Shown one piece after another: positions 4,854 to 5,314 of a DNA stretch of 5,314 nucleotides. The notes below the pieces were generated by a model, which searched no databases, was not told where the DNA came from, and was given only the letters and a program-made list of their open reading frames with translations. The stretch is from Clostridiales bacterium (GTDB taxonomy: Bacteria > Bacillota > Clostridia > Oscillospirales > QAMX01), in assembly GCA_003149835.1 (NCBI GenBank), contig QAMX01000017.1, positions 1 through 5,314 of the forward strand, in the 5' to 3' direction. The translations under genes and the position numbers were made by a program. The stretch's first letter is position 1; every line of letters starts with the position of its first letter.

Positions 4854-5314
4854 ATGAACCAAACCGATAAAACGCTGCTGCTTGGAAACGCCGCCGTCGC
4901 GCGCGGTCTGTATGAGGCGGGCTGCCGCTTCGTGTCCAGTTATCCGGGCACGCCGAGCACCGAAATCACCGAGGAGGCCGCGCTCTACGACGAAATCTAC
5001 GCCGAATGGGCGCCGAATGAAAAGGTCGCGCTCGAAGCCGCTTTCGGCGCGTCGCTCTCCGGCGTGCGCAGTTTTGCCGGCATGAAGCACGTCGGCCTGA
5101 ACGTCGCGGCCGACCCGCTCTTTACAATGGCTTATACCGGCGTCAACGGCGGCCTCGTCGCCGTCGTCGCCGACGACATGGGCATGCATTCGTCGCAGAA
5201 CGAGCAGGACAGCCGCCACTACGCCGCGGCCGCCAAGGTGCCGATGCTCGAACCGTCCGATTCCGCGGAATGCCTTGCATTTGCCAAGGCCGCCTACGAA
5301 ATCAGCGAGCAGTT
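4854..5314 (+). CDS. iorA: Indolepyruvate:ferredoxin oxidoreductase alpha subunit, N-terminal part
   Basis: The first 153 residues of a protein normally near 600, cut by the right edge. IorA with IorB forms an oxygen-sensitive, thiamine-diphosphate and iron-sulfur enzyme that interconverts aryl-2-oxoacids (indolepyruvate, phenylpyruvate) plus CoA with arylacetyl-CoA and CO2, using ferredoxin. Visible here is the thiamine-diphosphate pyrimidine-binding domain: LLGNAAVARGLYEAG (9-23), SSYPGTPSTEI (28-38), WAPNEKVALEAAFGAS (52-67), MKHVGLNVAADPL (77-89) and GGLVAVVADDMGMHSSQNEQ (99-118), all typical of IorA rather than of pyruvate oxidoreductase. The ATG at 4854 is the only good start for this frame. 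Its ribosome binding site is poor: AAAGG (4835-4839) is 14 nt away. Together with paaK upstream this makes an arylacetyl-CoA module; iorB is expected beyond the window. Confidence 0.93.
   Translation, partial: MNQTDKTLLLGNAAVARGLYEAGCRFVSSYPGTPSTEITEEAALYDEIYAEWAPNEKVALEAAFGASLSGVRSFAGMKHVGLNVAADPLFTMAYTGVNGGLVAVVADDMGMHSSQNEQDSRHYAAAAKVPMLEPSDSAECLAFAKAAYEISEQ

Overview
The window reads as a piece of a GC-rich chromosome from an anaerobic Bacillota bacterium, probably a clostridium of the Oscillospiraceae/Ruminococcaceae kind. That placement is an inference from three things: a secreted SH3b-C39 cell-wall-type protein, an oxygen-sensitive 2-oxoacid:ferredoxin oxidoreductase gene beside a PaaK-type ligase, and good sigma-A promoters (extended -10 boxes) in AT-rich islands. 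No mobile element, CRISPR array, tRNA or rRNA is visible.

Layout. Bases 1-920 (minus strand) hold the N-terminal 306 residues of a secreted protein with a signal peptide, two SH3b repeats and a C39-like cysteine peptidase domain; its C-terminus lies outside the window. It is read from a well-formed extended -10 promoter at 1121-1149 through a leader of about 190 nt that can fold into several nested stems. Bases 1150-1444 carry no gene, only an AT-rich island with dyads followed by a GC-rich stretch. A second strong promoter (1445-1473) points right and starts a leader of about 230 nt with a tandem 11-bp repeat, a 14-codon candidate leader peptide, a terminator-like fold and competing hairpins. 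Three genes follow on the plus strand: a sodium:solute symporter (1713-3224), a phenylacetate-CoA-ligase-type enzyme (paaK, 3346-4668) and the start of the indolepyruvate:ferredoxin oxidoreductase alpha subunit (iorA, 4854 to the right edge).

How they may work together. The three plus-strand genes look like one operon for arylacetates and aromatic 2-oxoacids. The symporter could import an aryl acid, PaaK would make its CoA thioester with ATP, and IOR interconverts arylacetyl-CoA plus CO2 with the arylpyruvate using ferredoxin. Depending on direction this is either salvage of phenylacetate or indoleacetate into aromatic amino acids, or fermentation of those amino acids. The transporter's substrate is inferred from its neighbours only.

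The most unusual material is in the non-coding DNA: the leader ahead of the symporter, where one segment can pair with either of two others (one inside the coding sequence); the branched leader of the cell-wall gene; and a perfect 10-bp hairpin between a strong Shine-Dalgarno sequence and the paaK start region.
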